In this document: positions 26,130 to 34,289 of the stretch, one piece after another
Numbering within the stretch: position 1 is the stretch's first letter
Layout of the letters: each line of letters opens with the position of its first letter
DNA from: a virus
DNA length: 45,609 bases
Virus record (IMG/VR): IMGVR_UViG_3300027849_000002
Location: 1-45,609 of that record
Strand: one strand, 5' to 3'
Position numbers and translations under genes: made by a program
The notes under the pieces: model-generated
Told to the model about the DNA's origin: nothing
Databases searched by the model: none
What the model saw: the letters and a program-made list of their open reading frames with translations, nothing else

Positions 26130-26642
26130 TTATTTGCTTAGTTTTTTAGATAGTTCGTCAACGCATTCTTGTGCTTTTTTAATGTAGTTGTCTGCCGATA
26201 GGCCTTTATAGTCTTTTCTTACTGCTTTACAGAAAGCATCAAAACTACCAAAAAAACAACCTGCACGTATTTTAAATTCACCACTAATAAATACAGCGTA
26301 AATTGTCCTGTTACTGCTGCCGCAGTTTTTGCGGTATGCGGATATTGATGTTTGTTTTTCAGGGTCTAGGTAAAGAGAGCCGACTACACTTAGGTTGTCT
26401 GGCAGTTCGGTGATGCTAGTTCCCTCTAGGTAAAGAGAGCCGACTACACTTAGGTTGTCTGGCAGTTCGGTGATGCTAGTGCCCCGAAGGTCAAGAGAGT
26501 CACCTACACTTAGGTTGTCTGGCAGTTCGGTGATGCTAGTGCCCCGAAGGTCAAGAGAGCCACCTACACTTAGGTTGTCTTTTATCAAGGATGCATCGAT
26601 TCCGATCATTGTTGCTAATATTTCTTTATTTGATTTTTTCAT
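26130..26642 (-). CDS. Repeat protein with 20-residue solenoid units
   Basis: This 170-residue protein has three full and one partial units of the form NLSVGGSLDLRGTSITELPD (residues about 25-100), which resemble leucine-rich or beta-solenoid repeats found in phage and bacterial proteins. The C-terminal domain (KIRAGCFFGSFDAFCKAVRK) is conserved-looking. ATG 26642 is chosen behind GCGAG; TTG 26663 is an alternative. A promoter lies just upstream. Role unknown; such domains often bind proteins. Confidence 0.8.
   Translation of the reverse strand: MKKSNKEILATMIGIDASLIKDNLSVGGSLDLRGTSITELPDNLSVGDSLDLRGTSITELPDNLSVVGSLYLEGTSITELPDNLSVVGSLYLDPEKQTSISAYRKNCGSSNRTIYAVFISGEFKIRAGCFFGSFDAFCKAVRKDYKGLSADNYIKKAQECVDELSKKLSK
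26365..26580. repeat. 60-base tandem repeats, near-identical
   Basis: Three complete 60-base units (26401-26460, 26461-26520, 26521-26580) and a 36-base partial unit (26365-26400) differ at only a few positions, all within the repeat protein gene. Near identity at DNA level indicates recent expansion, so copy number may vary between isolates and short-read assembly may misjudge it. Confidence 0.95.
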
Positions 26643-26677
26643 ATTATACTCGCGGTTAATCAACTGAATTAAACACG

Positions 26678-26705
26678 AGTATACTTAGTTTTATTTAATT
26701 TGCAA
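26678..26705 (-). promoter_or_regulatory. Sigma70-like promoter for the repeat protein gene
   Basis: On the - strand TTGCAA (26705-26700), a 16-base spacer and TATACT (26683-26678). The leader continues to TTAACCGCGAG before the ATG, the same arrangement as other promoters in this genome. The -35 box overlaps the end of the VRR-NUC gene. Confidence 0.65.
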
Positions 26706-27086
26706 GTATTCTTTTATACATTCTTTTGCTTGATCTAAACCATAACAAAACGTGCAAGCAAAGCCTTCTTCAGATAATTCGATGTTATACATGATCTGAT
26801 CTTTAGATGGGCCACCTTTGGTTTTGTCTTTTCGTTTTAGTTCAAGCATCAGTCCCGAATATTTGCCATTGGACTTTAAGAGCATTAAATCTGGAAAGCC
26901 ACGCCTAACGCCTTTTTTCTTGGCTTTGACTCTGCCCTGTACCGGCATCATACTTTCATTAGCAACATGCACCAGTAAGTGCTTAAAGTGAGGATAGTTA
27001 TAATCAAACCAAGCAACAGTGGCAATTAGATCTGTATCCTCTAAATTGCAGTCTCCTCTAAAGCCTGAGTCATATATTTGCTTCAT
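26691..27086 (-). CDS. VRR-NUC domain nuclease
   Basis: This 131-residue protein holds the VRR-NUC pattern: GVRRGFPDLMLLKSNGKYSG, then LMLELKRKDKTKGGPSKDQI, with the active Asp, Glu and Lys in PDL and ELK. The N-terminus (ATVAWFDYNYPHFKHLLVHV) is also typical for phage VRR-NUC proteins. The family cuts branched DNA in known cases (Holliday-junction or flap substrates); a role in resolving recombination intermediates is an inference. Confidence 0.88.
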   Translation of the reverse strand: MKQIYDSGFRGDCNLEDTDLIATVAWFDYNYPHFKHLLVHVANESMMPVQGRVKAKKKGVRRGFPDLMLLKSNGKYSGLMLELKRKDKTKGGPSKDQIMYNIELSEEGFACTFCYGLDQAKECIKEYLQIK

Positions 27087-27087
27087 G

Positions 27088-27429
27088 TTAAGCGCCTCCG
27101 ATTTGCATTATAGACTCACCTTTTGATAGGATGTTGCAAAAGCTAAACTCTATGTCTGTAGCTCTATCCATAACTTTGATTGTTTTTAATATTGGATTTA
27201 TAGATAGCACATTACTTACCTCGTAACCATCAGCATGTACAGTTATAGGACCAAAACCCCTACTTGAGAAGTAGCCCCTGTCATACTCAAACTCATCACA
27301 GTCAACTAGCTCAAGAACACTATTAAGCAACTCTTTTGGTAATAAATCCTTATGCTTTACTAGTAGATTAACTAGTAAGTTAACCTTTCCCAACCCTAAA
27401 ATATTTACGTCTAATTTAAGCTCTGCCAT
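27088..27429 (-). CDS. Hypothetical protein
   Basis: This is a 113-residue protein beginning MAELKLDVNILGLGKVNLLV. No family recognised. One base separates it from the VRR-NUC gene, and its start overlaps the preceding stop (TAATG), so it is within the same translation unit. Confidence 0.65.
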   Translation of the reverse strand: MAELKLDVNILGLGKVNLLVNLLVKHKDLLPKELLNSVLELVDCDEFEYDRGYFSSRGFGPITVHADGYEVSNVLSINPILKTIKVMDRATDIEFSFCNILSKGESIMQIGGA

Positions 27430-27599
27430 TATATTCCCGTCTTTTTCATTGATTTAGGTGTGAATTTTTGCGCCTTTAATTTACTACGGGCATTGGATGC
27501 AATAACTTGTATTTTACCACTTTGATCTTCAAAACGCTTTGCCACTGCCAGTGCTTCATCGTGTCGTTTTTTATTTTCTACTGCTTGGTGTGATCTCAT
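27429..27599 (-). CDS. Small basic hypothetical protein
   Basis: This 56-residue frame runs from ATG 27599 to TAA 27429. It starts MRSHQAVENKKRHDEALAVA and ends KAQKFTPKSMKKTGI; it is highly basic. Both ends overlap neighbours by one base (TAATG), filling the gap between the helicase and the 113-residue protein exactly, which is strong support. No family recognised. Confidence 0.75.
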   Translation of the reverse strand: MRSHQAVENKKRHDEALAVAKRFEDQSGKIQVIASNARSKLKAQKFTPKSMKKTGI

Positions 27600-29461
27600 T
27601 AGAATATTTTCCTATTGATTATTGATTTGTTTTTATCGTTAAAGCGATGGGTAATTTTTTTAGGTGTCATGACAAAGCCGGACGAAACGATACTTTCTAC
27701 AGTCCTACATTTGTTAAACGCTCTTATGTCATTCGATGATATGTGCTGCTGTACGAATTTAGTTTTGTATATTCTTCTAGCTATAACATTGTCAGAGAAT
27801 GGGCTGAAAAACTCAGTACCGATATCACCATTCGCTAGATTATATTTCAGCATCAAGCCTTGGTTTTTGCATGGGATTATTCTCATGCTGTTAACATCAA
27901 TTAAGTCTTTTTCAGTATAGTACTGACCATTTAGCTTTGCATTTGGATCAATTAACTGAAACGCGCACTTCCTGCATTGCCTTGCACATGGATCGTTTTG
28001 CGTGGGATGCATTTCACCATGAGCATTAGGCGATACACAATTGGGACAAGGGCGAAATGAAAAGAAAAACTCACAGCGTTCATCAACATAAGGATGTACA
28101 GGTTCGCCTTTTCTTTTGCGCGACTCATTCGCTATTTTTATTTGCTCATTTTCAAGCTCGGCATCTTCATCGGTATTGATGCAGCGCCTTGCCATCGGGC
28201 TATTATCGCCACCACATTTAGGGCATGGCACTGTTTCATTGTTTTTACGTGCAGACTGCTTCATACCTTCTTCAAGTATCGGGTTTTCATATAAATCGCC
28301 AAGCCTTGTAAATACGTCTGCATAATCTAGCACCAAACAATTAACCTTATCAAAATCATCTGAATCTTCAGGGATGCGAAAGCCGCGCCCCATTGTCTGA
28401 ATAAGTAATGTTAGCGAGTCCAGAGGTCGCAAATAACAAACTGTATCAATGCGCGGATTGTTATAGCCAGTAGCCAAAACGCCAACATTTACCAGATACT
28501 TGATCTCGCCACTTCGCGATGCTTTGTATATTTTGTTTCGATCTTTGTATGGAGTATCATCGCTAACAATACCATAGCTACTCTCTGGCAATACTTTGAT
28601 AGCTTCACGACAATGCTTTTTAGTTGAGCAGAATATCAAAACTCCAAGCCTGTCTTTGGTTCGAACCATTATTTCGTGCATAATTTTATGAGTAAGTGTT
28701 GGATCGCCATCAATGATCTCGTTAAGCTGATCTTCACTAAATGAATCACCATCCTTGTCAACTTCAATTGAAGAGAAATCGTAACCATCTTCTTTCTCTT
28801 CGGGAAAGCCAAAGATAGGAGGTACTAACCAGCCCCACTCAACAAGTTTATTTGTAGGTAGCTCATAAAGGCGCTCAGACCAAAAATCACCAACAATATA
28901 TTTTTTGCCACGAATCGGTGAGCCAGTGCCGCCAATTATTCTAAGCCTTGGATTCATGGCTTGAAAGAACCTGATGATCTTCATGTACTGGTTATCTTCA
29001 TCCTCCATGTTTATTTGATGGCATTCATCTACCATCAACAAGTCAGGACACCAGTTGGCTGTTATTTTACCATCTGTCCTTTCTGTATAACCAAAGTCAC
29101 CACCTTCGCCAATCTGTCTTGCAACTGTACCTTCTGATGCGTATACGATAGGATATTTTTTAGACTTCTGCTTTAAGCTTGCACTATAAACGCTATTCTT
29201 AAATCCAGCTTTCCAACAAAAACCAGAATTCTGCTCAACAAGCTCACCTTGCCTAGCTAAAACCATGACTTTTCCACCTTTACTGGCAACATGATCAGCG
29301 ATAAATGCGTAGATGGCCGTTTTTCCAGCACCCACAGACATATCCACAAACGCTGGCTTTGCATCTTTTTTCTTGCAGTGCGCGATAATGCTTTCAAGAA
29401 TAGGCTCTTGATAATCGCGTGGCTTAAATTTAATCTTGCTTTGTAATGTCAAATGACTCAT
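27599..29461 (-). CDS. SF2 DEAD/DEAH-type helicase with zinc ribbon
   Basis: This 620-residue replicative or recombination helicase has motif I VDMSVGAGKTAIYA, motif II MVDECHQI, motif III-type GGTGSPIRG, and motif VI LIQTMGRGFRIPED, preceded by NVGVLATGYNNPRIDTVCYL. After residue 405 two cysteine clusters (CPKCGGDNSPMARRC and CPNC...CARQCRKC) form likely zinc ribbons. The layout resembles phage RadD-like helicases. The leader contains a 10-bp inverted repeat. Confidence 0.92.
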   Translation of the reverse strand: MSHLTLQSKIKFKPRDYQEPILESIIAHCKKKDAKPAFVDMSVGAGKTAIYAFIADHVASKGGKVMVLARQGELVEQNSGFCWKAGFKNSVYSASLKQKSKKYPIVYASEGTVARQIGEGGDFGYTERTDGKITANWCPDLLMVDECHQINMEDEDNQYMKIIRFFQAMNPRLRIIGGTGSPIRGKKYIVGDFWSERLYELPTNKLVEWGWLVPPIFGFPEEKEDGYDFSSIEVDKDGDSFSEDQLNEIIDGDPTLTHKIMHEIMVRTKDRLGVLIFCSTKKHCREAIKVLPESSYGIVSDDTPYKDRNKIYKASRSGEIKYLVNVGVLATGYNNPRIDTVCYLRPLDSLTLLIQTMGRGFRIPEDSDDFDKVNCLVLDYADVFTRLGDLYENPILEEGMKQSARKNNETVPCPKCGGDNSPMARRCINTDEDAELENEQIKIANESRKRKGEPVHPYVDERCEFFFSFRPCPNCVSPNAHGEMHPTQNDPCARQCRKCAFQLIDPNAKLNGQYYTEKDLIDVNSMRIIPCKNQGLMLKYNLANGDIGTEFFSPFSDNVIARRIYKTKFVQQHISSNDIRAFNKCRTVESIVSSGFVMTPKKITHRFNDKNKSIINRKIF

Positions 29462-29486
29462 AGTTTACTCGCTACTTTGCTGTAGT

Positions 29487-29540
29487 ATCCCCAATCGCTT
29501 TCGTTTACTCGCTGGTTAACTTTGATTGGGGATTTTTTTT
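29487..29540. terminator. 10-bp inverted repeat with T8, in the helicase leader
   Basis: ATCCCCAATC (29487-29496) and GATTGGGGAT (29524-29533) enclose 27 bases; T8 (29533-29540) follows on the + strand. As a + strand terminator it would block antisense transcripts. In the - strand leader the loop contains TTAACCAGCGAG, so the hairpin could display or hide that motif. The rest of the 139-base gap is AT-rich without a gene. Confidence 0.65.
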
Positions 29541-29600
29541 GTTTAAAATTTGCTATTGCAATGATAAGTTAGTGTTAAATATAAATCAATAACAATATGT

Positions 29601-30464
29601 TTATTTAACTATCTTGAAGTCACTATCACTACCTGCCTTACCGTAAGCATCGCCTGTCAATAATCTCACAAGATGCTCATCTGAAAATTCAGCTAAGAAC
29701 CCACTATCTCTTGAGCAAATTACAGGCTTTAAATCTCGATGCACAGCCATACAGTACCGCAAATTCTCATCAGTAAATGCAATTAACACTGTCGCTTTTG
29801 TCTTATACCAGCACAATATTCCATCGATCGTGTCAGTAGTTATGATCAAGTGGTTACTGCCTTTGATGGTATAAAGTGCACCATAACTAATGCCGCCAGC
29901 AATAAATACTGGCTGACCGTTTTGGTATTTAACTAAATTAACAGCTACACCATCTTTGTTGTACATAGGCCAATAATCCACATTTGCTTTAGTGGGTAAT
30001 TGCTGTGGATTAGGCGCATTTTTGCCTAGCAAATTCATACTATGACACCATTCGCACTTAACTAAAAACCGCTCAACCAACTCATGATCTTGCTTGTGGT
30101 CTGGTGGCATATTGCGACTTGGCATAGCTCTTGCTTTAACCTTTGCTTGCTGTATTTTTTCAAGTGGCACATGGTTAATGTAATCAGCTAAATTAGTCAC
30201 CAATTCATTGAAGTTCATGTTGGTTAATTCAAGGATCACATCTTCGGCAGACTTCATCGAATCAGGGCAACAACTGCGACAAAATAGCGATACTCGTCCT
30301 TGACTCTCCCTCCAATGGGCGCGGTCATCACCACCACAGCAGGGGCATGGTCCATTTTTTGTATTAAGACCTTTAAAATCACCAACATCAATACCGTACA
30401 TCAACAGTATGTCAGGCCACATACCGCTCAAATCTGCTTGTATGTCTTTGTAGTTAATTGCCAT
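29601..30464 (-). CDS. DNA primase with N-terminal zinc finger
   Basis: This is a 287-residue protein. The zinc motif GPCPCCGGDDRAHW with FCRSCCPDS (about residues 38-66) is that of phage DnaG/P4-alpha-like primases. The second half contains a weak toprim-like part: NHLIITTDTIDGILCWYKTK. It lies next to a DUF3987 ATPase, which is commonly a helicase-like partner in such operons. It would prime lagging-strand synthesis. Confidence 0.82.
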   Translation of the reverse strand: MAINYKDIQADLSGMWPDILLMYGIDVGDFKGLNTKNGPCPCCGGDDRAHWRESQGRVSLFCRSCCPDSMKSAEDVILELTNMNFNELVTNLADYINHVPLEKIQQAKVKARAMPSRNMPPDHKQDHELVERFLVKCEWCHSMNLLGKNAPNPQQLPTKANVDYWPMYNKDGVAVNLVKYQNGQPVFIAGGISYGALYTIKGSNHLIITTDTIDGILCWYKTKATVLIAFTDENLRYCMAVHRDLKPVICSRDSGFLAEFSDEHLVRLLTGDAYGKAGSDSDFKIVK

Positions 30465-30672
30465 TTTTCAATGCCTCTAACTCACGCTTACGCTTATCTA
30501 GATTCTGAAACCATTCAAGCTTGCTGCGTAGTGATTGCTTGCCTTTTAGTTCTTCCACTTCAAGCATCATTCTCTCAAGAGACTCTTGATTTCGCTGTTT
30601 CTTTTTGTTGAGCACATCTTTAGCTTGATTAACTGTCATGCCAAATTCTGCAAAAAACTCATCATTAGTCAT
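30454..30672 (-). CDS. Small coiled-coil protein
   Basis: This 72-residue protein starts MTNDEFFAEFGMTVNQAKDV and continues as a charged helix (LERMMLEVEELKGKQSLRSK). It overlaps the primase start by 11 bases and lies four bases after the DUF3987 gene. No family recognised; tight coupling suggests a replication accessory. Confidence 0.7.
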   Translation of the reverse strand: MTNDEFFAEFGMTVNQAKDVLNKKKQRNQESLERMMLEVEELKGKQSLRSKLEWFQNLDKRKRELEALKNGN

Positions 30673-30675
30673 ACT

Positions 30676-32259
30676 CTACCCCTTTAGGTACGGATTGATA
30701 TGGATCTTGCCATCATGAACTACGCAGATATTGTTGGACTCCATAGCCGGTAGAAGTATATTTTTTAACTTGTGTGTTAGGTTTGGCGTACCTGTGAATG
30801 GCTTGATGTTTTTAAGGTTTGATCTTAACTGGGCTACACTCATCGTTAATTTGCCTTTTTCAGCATATTGCTGTAGCTTTTCTTCGACTTTAATGTATTC
30901 AGACTCGCAACCTGTAAAGCCTAATTCATCTGCAGCAGTAATATAAGACTCAACAATATCCTTGAAAAATTTAATAGCAGATTGAGTAGTTTTATCTTCT
31001 ATCTGAGTAGATCTATCACCTTTTTCCTGCCAATTTTCGATAACATGAAGGACACTGGCTATTTTCATTATTTGCTTATCTGCTTTACCAATAAACCCTC
31101 GCATCATATTGTTTCCATAACGCCCATTATCAGCCATTTCAGGCTCTAATGATGAACGGTACTCATTAATTATGTCTTTTGATTTAGCACTAAATTGTAG
31201 TGTTACGCCATCTTCTCGCACAATATTGAAGATCAACTTTGAATACTTTGCTAGTAGCTTATCGCAAACCCTGATTTGACTGCCAAAAACTCGCTTACCC
31301 AAAAAGGTACTTTCTCGAACCAGTAAAAATCGCTCGCTAATGCCTCGTCCACTTTCACCAGCAGCAAGTATTGTCTTGATTGACTCATCTTGAGCGATAA
31401 CGCAAATATTACCGGTAACGCGACCAGACATTACTTCTTGACTTGCTCTGGCCACATGGTGCCTTTCAGAATCCCATCCTTTTAGAAATATGCCAAAGTT
31501 AGCTTTCTTGTCAGAGTAAACGCCACCAAGAATGATGTTTATCGAGTCAGCTTCAGCACTGATGATATTAAACAAGCCCTTCTGGTTAAGTGCTATCTTT
31601 GCAGTAGCTTCAGGTGTAGCATCATCAAGCGCATAAGTGTAAACAGTGTGCTTGTCGTGCATCTTGTAAAGCTCAGTCATCTCATCTTCAAGTGCAAATT
31701 TTTGCTCGTCAGTTGCCGATGGGTTCTTTGCTGCATCTTTGAGCTCGCGCTTAATTGCTGCCATGCGGATCTTGGCTTTTTTACGCTCGACAATGGCTCT
31801 CTCATTGATCGAATCAAATGCGTGATGCACTGGTTCAACTAGTAATTCATTAACGCCTGATTTACCTGTTGATGGTGGTTGCGCGGTAACAACATAAAGG
31901 TTCACCGGCTTGGTACTATGACCATATTCAAATGAGAATGATTTACTCATAGCACTAGCAACAACCCCCATACCATGCGCGTAAATAGTATTTACTGGAA
32001 ACTGTATCGCCTTAGATATTGACCAGCATAGATCAGAAAGTAGGTTTTTTTCTTCAGCCAATCTTATTTTGCTGCCACGCTCCTCTGGCTCAAGCGAGTC
32101 AGACATTATCGGGGCATCCCAATGATTTATTGCACCTAGTGTTTTATATGAACCTCGCTCGATAAGTAATCGCGCTGGCATTATTCCTGCGCTTACCGCC
32201 TCGGCAACTATTGACATATTGATGTCTTTAATCGCGGTTGATGGTGAAAAACTATTCAT
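30676..32259 (-). CDS. DUF3987 family ATPase (replication-associated)
   Basis: This 527-residue protein has the DUF3987 layout: LYVVTAQPPSTGKSGVNELL with a Walker A (PPSTGKS, about residue 133), YTYALDDATPEATAKIALNQ, GLFNIISAEADSINIILGGV, and SERHHVARASQEVMSGRVTG. These proteins are found with phage and plasmid primases and probably act as the replicative helicase or loader. The gene would be first in the primase operon; an inverted repeat lies upstream. Confidence 0.85.
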   Translation of the reverse strand: MNSFSPSTAIKDINMSIVAEAVSAGIMPARLLIERGSYKTLGAINHWDAPIMSDSLEPEERGSKIRLAEEKNLLSDLCWSISKAIQFPVNTIYAHGMGVVASAMSKSFSFEYGHSTKPVNLYVVTAQPPSTGKSGVNELLVEPVHHAFDSINERAIVERKKAKIRMAAIKRELKDAAKNPSATDEQKFALEDEMTELYKMHDKHTVYTYALDDATPEATAKIALNQKGLFNIISAEADSINIILGGVYSDKKANFGIFLKGWDSERHHVARASQEVMSGRVTGNICVIAQDESIKTILAAGESGRGISERFLLVRESTFLGKRVFGSQIRVCDKLLAKYSKLIFNIVREDGVTLQFSAKSKDIINEYRSSLEPEMADNGRYGNNMMRGFIGKADKQIMKIASVLHVIENWQEKGDRSTQIEDKTTQSAIKFFKDIVESYITAADELGFTGCESEYIKVEEKLQQYAEKGKLTMSVAQLRSNLKNIKPFTGTPNLTHKLKNILLPAMESNNICVVHDGKIHINPYLKG

Positions 32260-32278
32260 AAATTTTGCCTTTGCTGTG

Positions 32279-32306
32279 GGCCAAACAGAATACTATCTTG
32301 TTGGCC
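32279..32306. promoter_or_regulatory. Imperfect palindrome upstream of the DUF3987 gene (possible operator)
   Basis: GGCCAA (32279-32284) and TTGGCC (32301-32306) lie 20-47 bases before the - strand start, in a 104-base AT-rich gap. The inner bases continue the pairing imperfectly (ACA against TGT). A weak -35/-10 pair (TTGAAT and TAGTAT with a short spacer) overlaps it on the - strand. It would fit an operator or a hairpin. Confidence 0.45.
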
Positions 32307-32363
32307 TAAAATTCAATCTAAATATAATTATGCTTATTATGAACTATTAAAGTAGTTTAAGAA

Positions 32364-32951
32364 TTATGAATACTTTTCTTTGTCGGTTTTAAATCGAATG
32401 CACTTTGCTTCGCCACCATTATTGAATGGTGTCCATAATGGAAAGCAAAGCGGAAAATTAGCACCGGACCTAACTATCTTGCCATTGTTAGGATTAATTC
32501 GCGTAAATGGTGTGCCATCATGTTTTAAGAATTGAATGCGCTTATCTGGCACATAGATGAACGTGGCCCGCTTTTCCATTTTTTGGAACCAATCAGCATC
32601 AGGCGCATGTTTTACACAACCAAGAGTTACAACGCCATAATTTGATTCATCTGCGGCTTTGGAAGTGAATTCTTTCGCCATGGAAAAAGGTGGATTCATA
32701 AAGCACGCAGCATTAGAGCCTCTCTCATGGTAAGAATTTCTTTGTCGGTAAATGTATTTGCTTGACCAGCATTGCTTTAACGCATCATCTTCAGCAGTAT
32801 ACCAGTCACTTGCCTTTGCTGAGTTTTCTCTTGCACAAACATCAATGATAATATCTAGATTAATGACCGCCTCTAGCTGTCGAATGATCCACCAAGGAGT
32901 CTGCGAGTTATCAGCCTCTTTATCACCGCTATGATAAGCTTTAGCTACCAT
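32364..32951 (-). CDS. Phage DNA N-6-adenine methyltransferase (Dam, PF05869-like)
   Basis: This 195-residue enzyme would methylate adenine in phage DNA. Patterns: SQTPWWIIRQLEAVINLDII, DVCARENSAKASDWYTAEDD, and the catalytic CFMNPPFSMAKEF (NPPF in the DPPY-type position, about residue 85). The end includes GANFPLCFPLWTP. The family protects phage DNA from restriction or affects packaging and regulation; specificity cannot be read from this sequence. Confidence 0.9.
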   Translation of the reverse strand: MVAKAYHSGDKEADNSQTPWWIIRQLEAVINLDIIIDVCARENSAKASDWYTAEDDALKQCWSSKYIYRQRNSYHERGSNAACFMNPPFSMAKEFTSKAADESNYGVVTLGCVKHAPDADWFQKMEKRATFIYVPDKRIQFLKHDGTPFTRINPNNGKIVRSGANFPLCFPLWTPFNNGGEAKCIRFKTDKEKYS

Positions 32952-33138
32952 TGTTAGCCTCCTTAACCATGACTACTTTTGTTCTTATATCGATAGAAGT
33001 AGCTTTGCGTGTTTTTTTGCATTCACACAGAAAATCTCTCGACTTAGCCACGCTAGGTGGCACAAGCACCCTGTACTCGCGTGAATTTCGAACCACACGA
33101 ATAACATCACCCTTTTTTAACAGTTTAATATCCATCAT
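32941..33138 (-). CDS. Small hypothetical protein
   Basis: This is a 65-residue basic protein; MMDIKLLKKGDVIRVVRNSR suggests a small beta-barrel (SH3/Kow-like) fold, an inference from GDVIRVV. Overlaps both neighbours by a few bases, as in the rest of this operon. Confidence 0.6.
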   Translation of the reverse strand: MMDIKLLKKGDVIRVVRNSREYRVLVPPSVAKSRDFLCECKKTRKATSIDIRTKVVMVKEANNGS

Positions 33139-33338
33139 CTCACCTTCTTTTTTACTAGGCTTTTTGCGGAACTAACCGCGCCATCAATTAACTTTGATGT
33201 TGAACCTTGGTAGTTGCCCTTCTCAAAGTTTTCTGCTGTTAATTTAGCTCTTTCGTGTGCAGATAAGGTGTCGCAACCTATTTGCAGGCATCGATCAAAA
33301 ACTGATTTATAAACTAGTTGTTTTGGTGTTCTATTCAT
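33135..33338 (-). CDS. Small hypothetical protein
   Basis: This 67-residue protein starts at ATG 33338 behind GGAAGAAG, overlapping the upstream stop as ATGAATAG. Sequence (MNRTPKQLVYKSVFDRCLQI) is helical and basic at both ends, ending KSLVKKKVR. No family recognised. Confidence 0.6.
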   Translation of the reverse strand: MNRTPKQLVYKSVFDRCLQIGCDTLSAHERAKLTAENFEKGNYQGSTSKLIDGAVSSAKSLVKKKVR

Positions 33339-33624
33339 GTTCTTCTTCCAATTCAAAACTCAATATTAAATGCTCACCAGAGCTGTACTTAGCAGCATCA
33401 CGATAGCATTCGCCCTCATATATTGACTCAGTACCATCAACCACGTCACACGAAATTGGTGTCTGGTCATCATTTAAGCAGTTGCAAAACTCGCACTCGC
33501 TCTTTACGTTGTAAAAATGGAAGTTAGCAAACTCACTCCCATTGCACTTACCTCCAACCTTGTGTGGGAAATTATAGGCGTTGCAATCACAGATCGGTCT
33601 TGGATCTTTACGCCTTTTTCTCAC
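33331..33624 (-). CDS. Cysteine-rich hypothetical protein
   Basis: This 97-residue protein has eight cysteines, including ICDCN and CEFCNC, and later GECYRD. It is probably metal-binding. The end is acidic (LILSFELEEEHE). No family recognised. Overlaps the HD hydrolase stop by four bases. Confidence 0.65.
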   Translation of the reverse strand: MRKRRKDPRPICDCNAYNFPHKVGGKCNGSEFANFHFYNVKSECEFCNCLNDDQTPISCDVVDGTESIYEGECYRDAAKYSSGEHLILSFELEEEHE

Positions 33625-34169
33625 TGTGCTTGCTCCAAGAAATTAAAAATACTCATAAAGTAGATGTAAGTATCTTTAGGTTTCATTTCTTGCATTATCA
33701 TTAGGTAAGGATAAATACCTGTAGCACTTAATTCTTCAGAGACAATATCAAGGCCAAACCTGTCAGCTTCAGTAGCAAGCACACGCAGATCAAATTCTTT
33801 TATTCGATCATCTTGTGTATTGATCTTGAAAAAATCATCAATAACATTGTGATGGTGCGCTTCAATTTCGCGGTACTTAGGAATTAGTTTTTTTAGCGGT
33901 GATGACATATCATTTAAGTATGCCTCTGGCGCATCGTGTAGCAAAGCCGATAACTGTAGCTTGTAATCGCTTGGGTGTGCAATTTTTGCCTGCTCATAGA
34001 CGTATATGGAATGCTGCGCAACGCTATACTGCCCTACGTGACCAGTAAAACGATTAACATTGCAAAGCGCAAAAGCTATAACTTCGATGTTAGGCTGAAA
34101 TACATTTAGGCTACCATCTTCGTTAAGAAAATCGTGCTTGCTTTTATCGCAAAGTTGAATGAATGACAT
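33621..34169 (-). CDS. HD-domain phosphohydrolase (YfbR-like)
   Basis: This 182-residue protein has the HD pattern: YSVAQHSIYVYEQ (His), then LSALLHDAPEAYLNDM (HD pair) and LRVLATEADRFG (distal Asp). It resembles YfbR-type 5'-deoxynucleotidases carried by phages, which adjust nucleotide pools. It would be the first gene after a strong promoter at 34209-34236 and starts behind GCGAG. Confidence 0.85.
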   Translation of the reverse strand: MSFIQLCDKSKHDFLNEDGSLNVFQPNIEVIAFALCNVNRFTGHVGQYSVAQHSIYVYEQAKIAHPSDYKLQLSALLHDAPEAYLNDMSSPLKKLIPKYREIEAHHHNVIDDFFKINTQDDRIKEFDLRVLATEADRFGLDIVSEELSATGIYPYLMIMQEMKPKDTYIYFMSIFNFLEQAQ

Positions 34170-34208
34170 ATTATTATTCTCGCTGGTTGATTTACTTAAT
34201 TTTCATCA

Positions 34209-34236
34209 AGTATAGCGATTATAATATCACTGTCAA
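34209..34236 (-). promoter_or_regulatory. Strong sigma70-like promoter for the HD/methyltransferase/replication operon
   Basis: On the - strand TTGACA (34236-34231), 16-base spacer, TATACT (34214-34209). The leader TATACTTGATG and the later AACCAGCGAG occur in the same order behind other promoters in the window. It lies in the gap between the virion-like module and the HD gene. Confidence 0.8.
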
Positions 34237-34268
34237 TATGTTTATGTTTATTTTTATTTAGAAAGATA

Positions 34269-34286
34269 CAAGCCCTTTACGGGCCT
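34269..34286 (-). terminator. Weak terminator after the virion-like module
   Basis: On the - strand GGCCC, a five-base loop and GGGCT form a short stem followed by TTGTATCTTTCT. It sits 4-20 bases after the stop at 34290, between two transcription units, but stem and T-run are modest. Confidence 0.4.
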
Positions 34287-34289
34287 ATA

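Noticed and set aside
26365-26580. CRISPR or regulatory iterons
   Set aside because: The 60-base period stays in frame and encodes the repeat protein.
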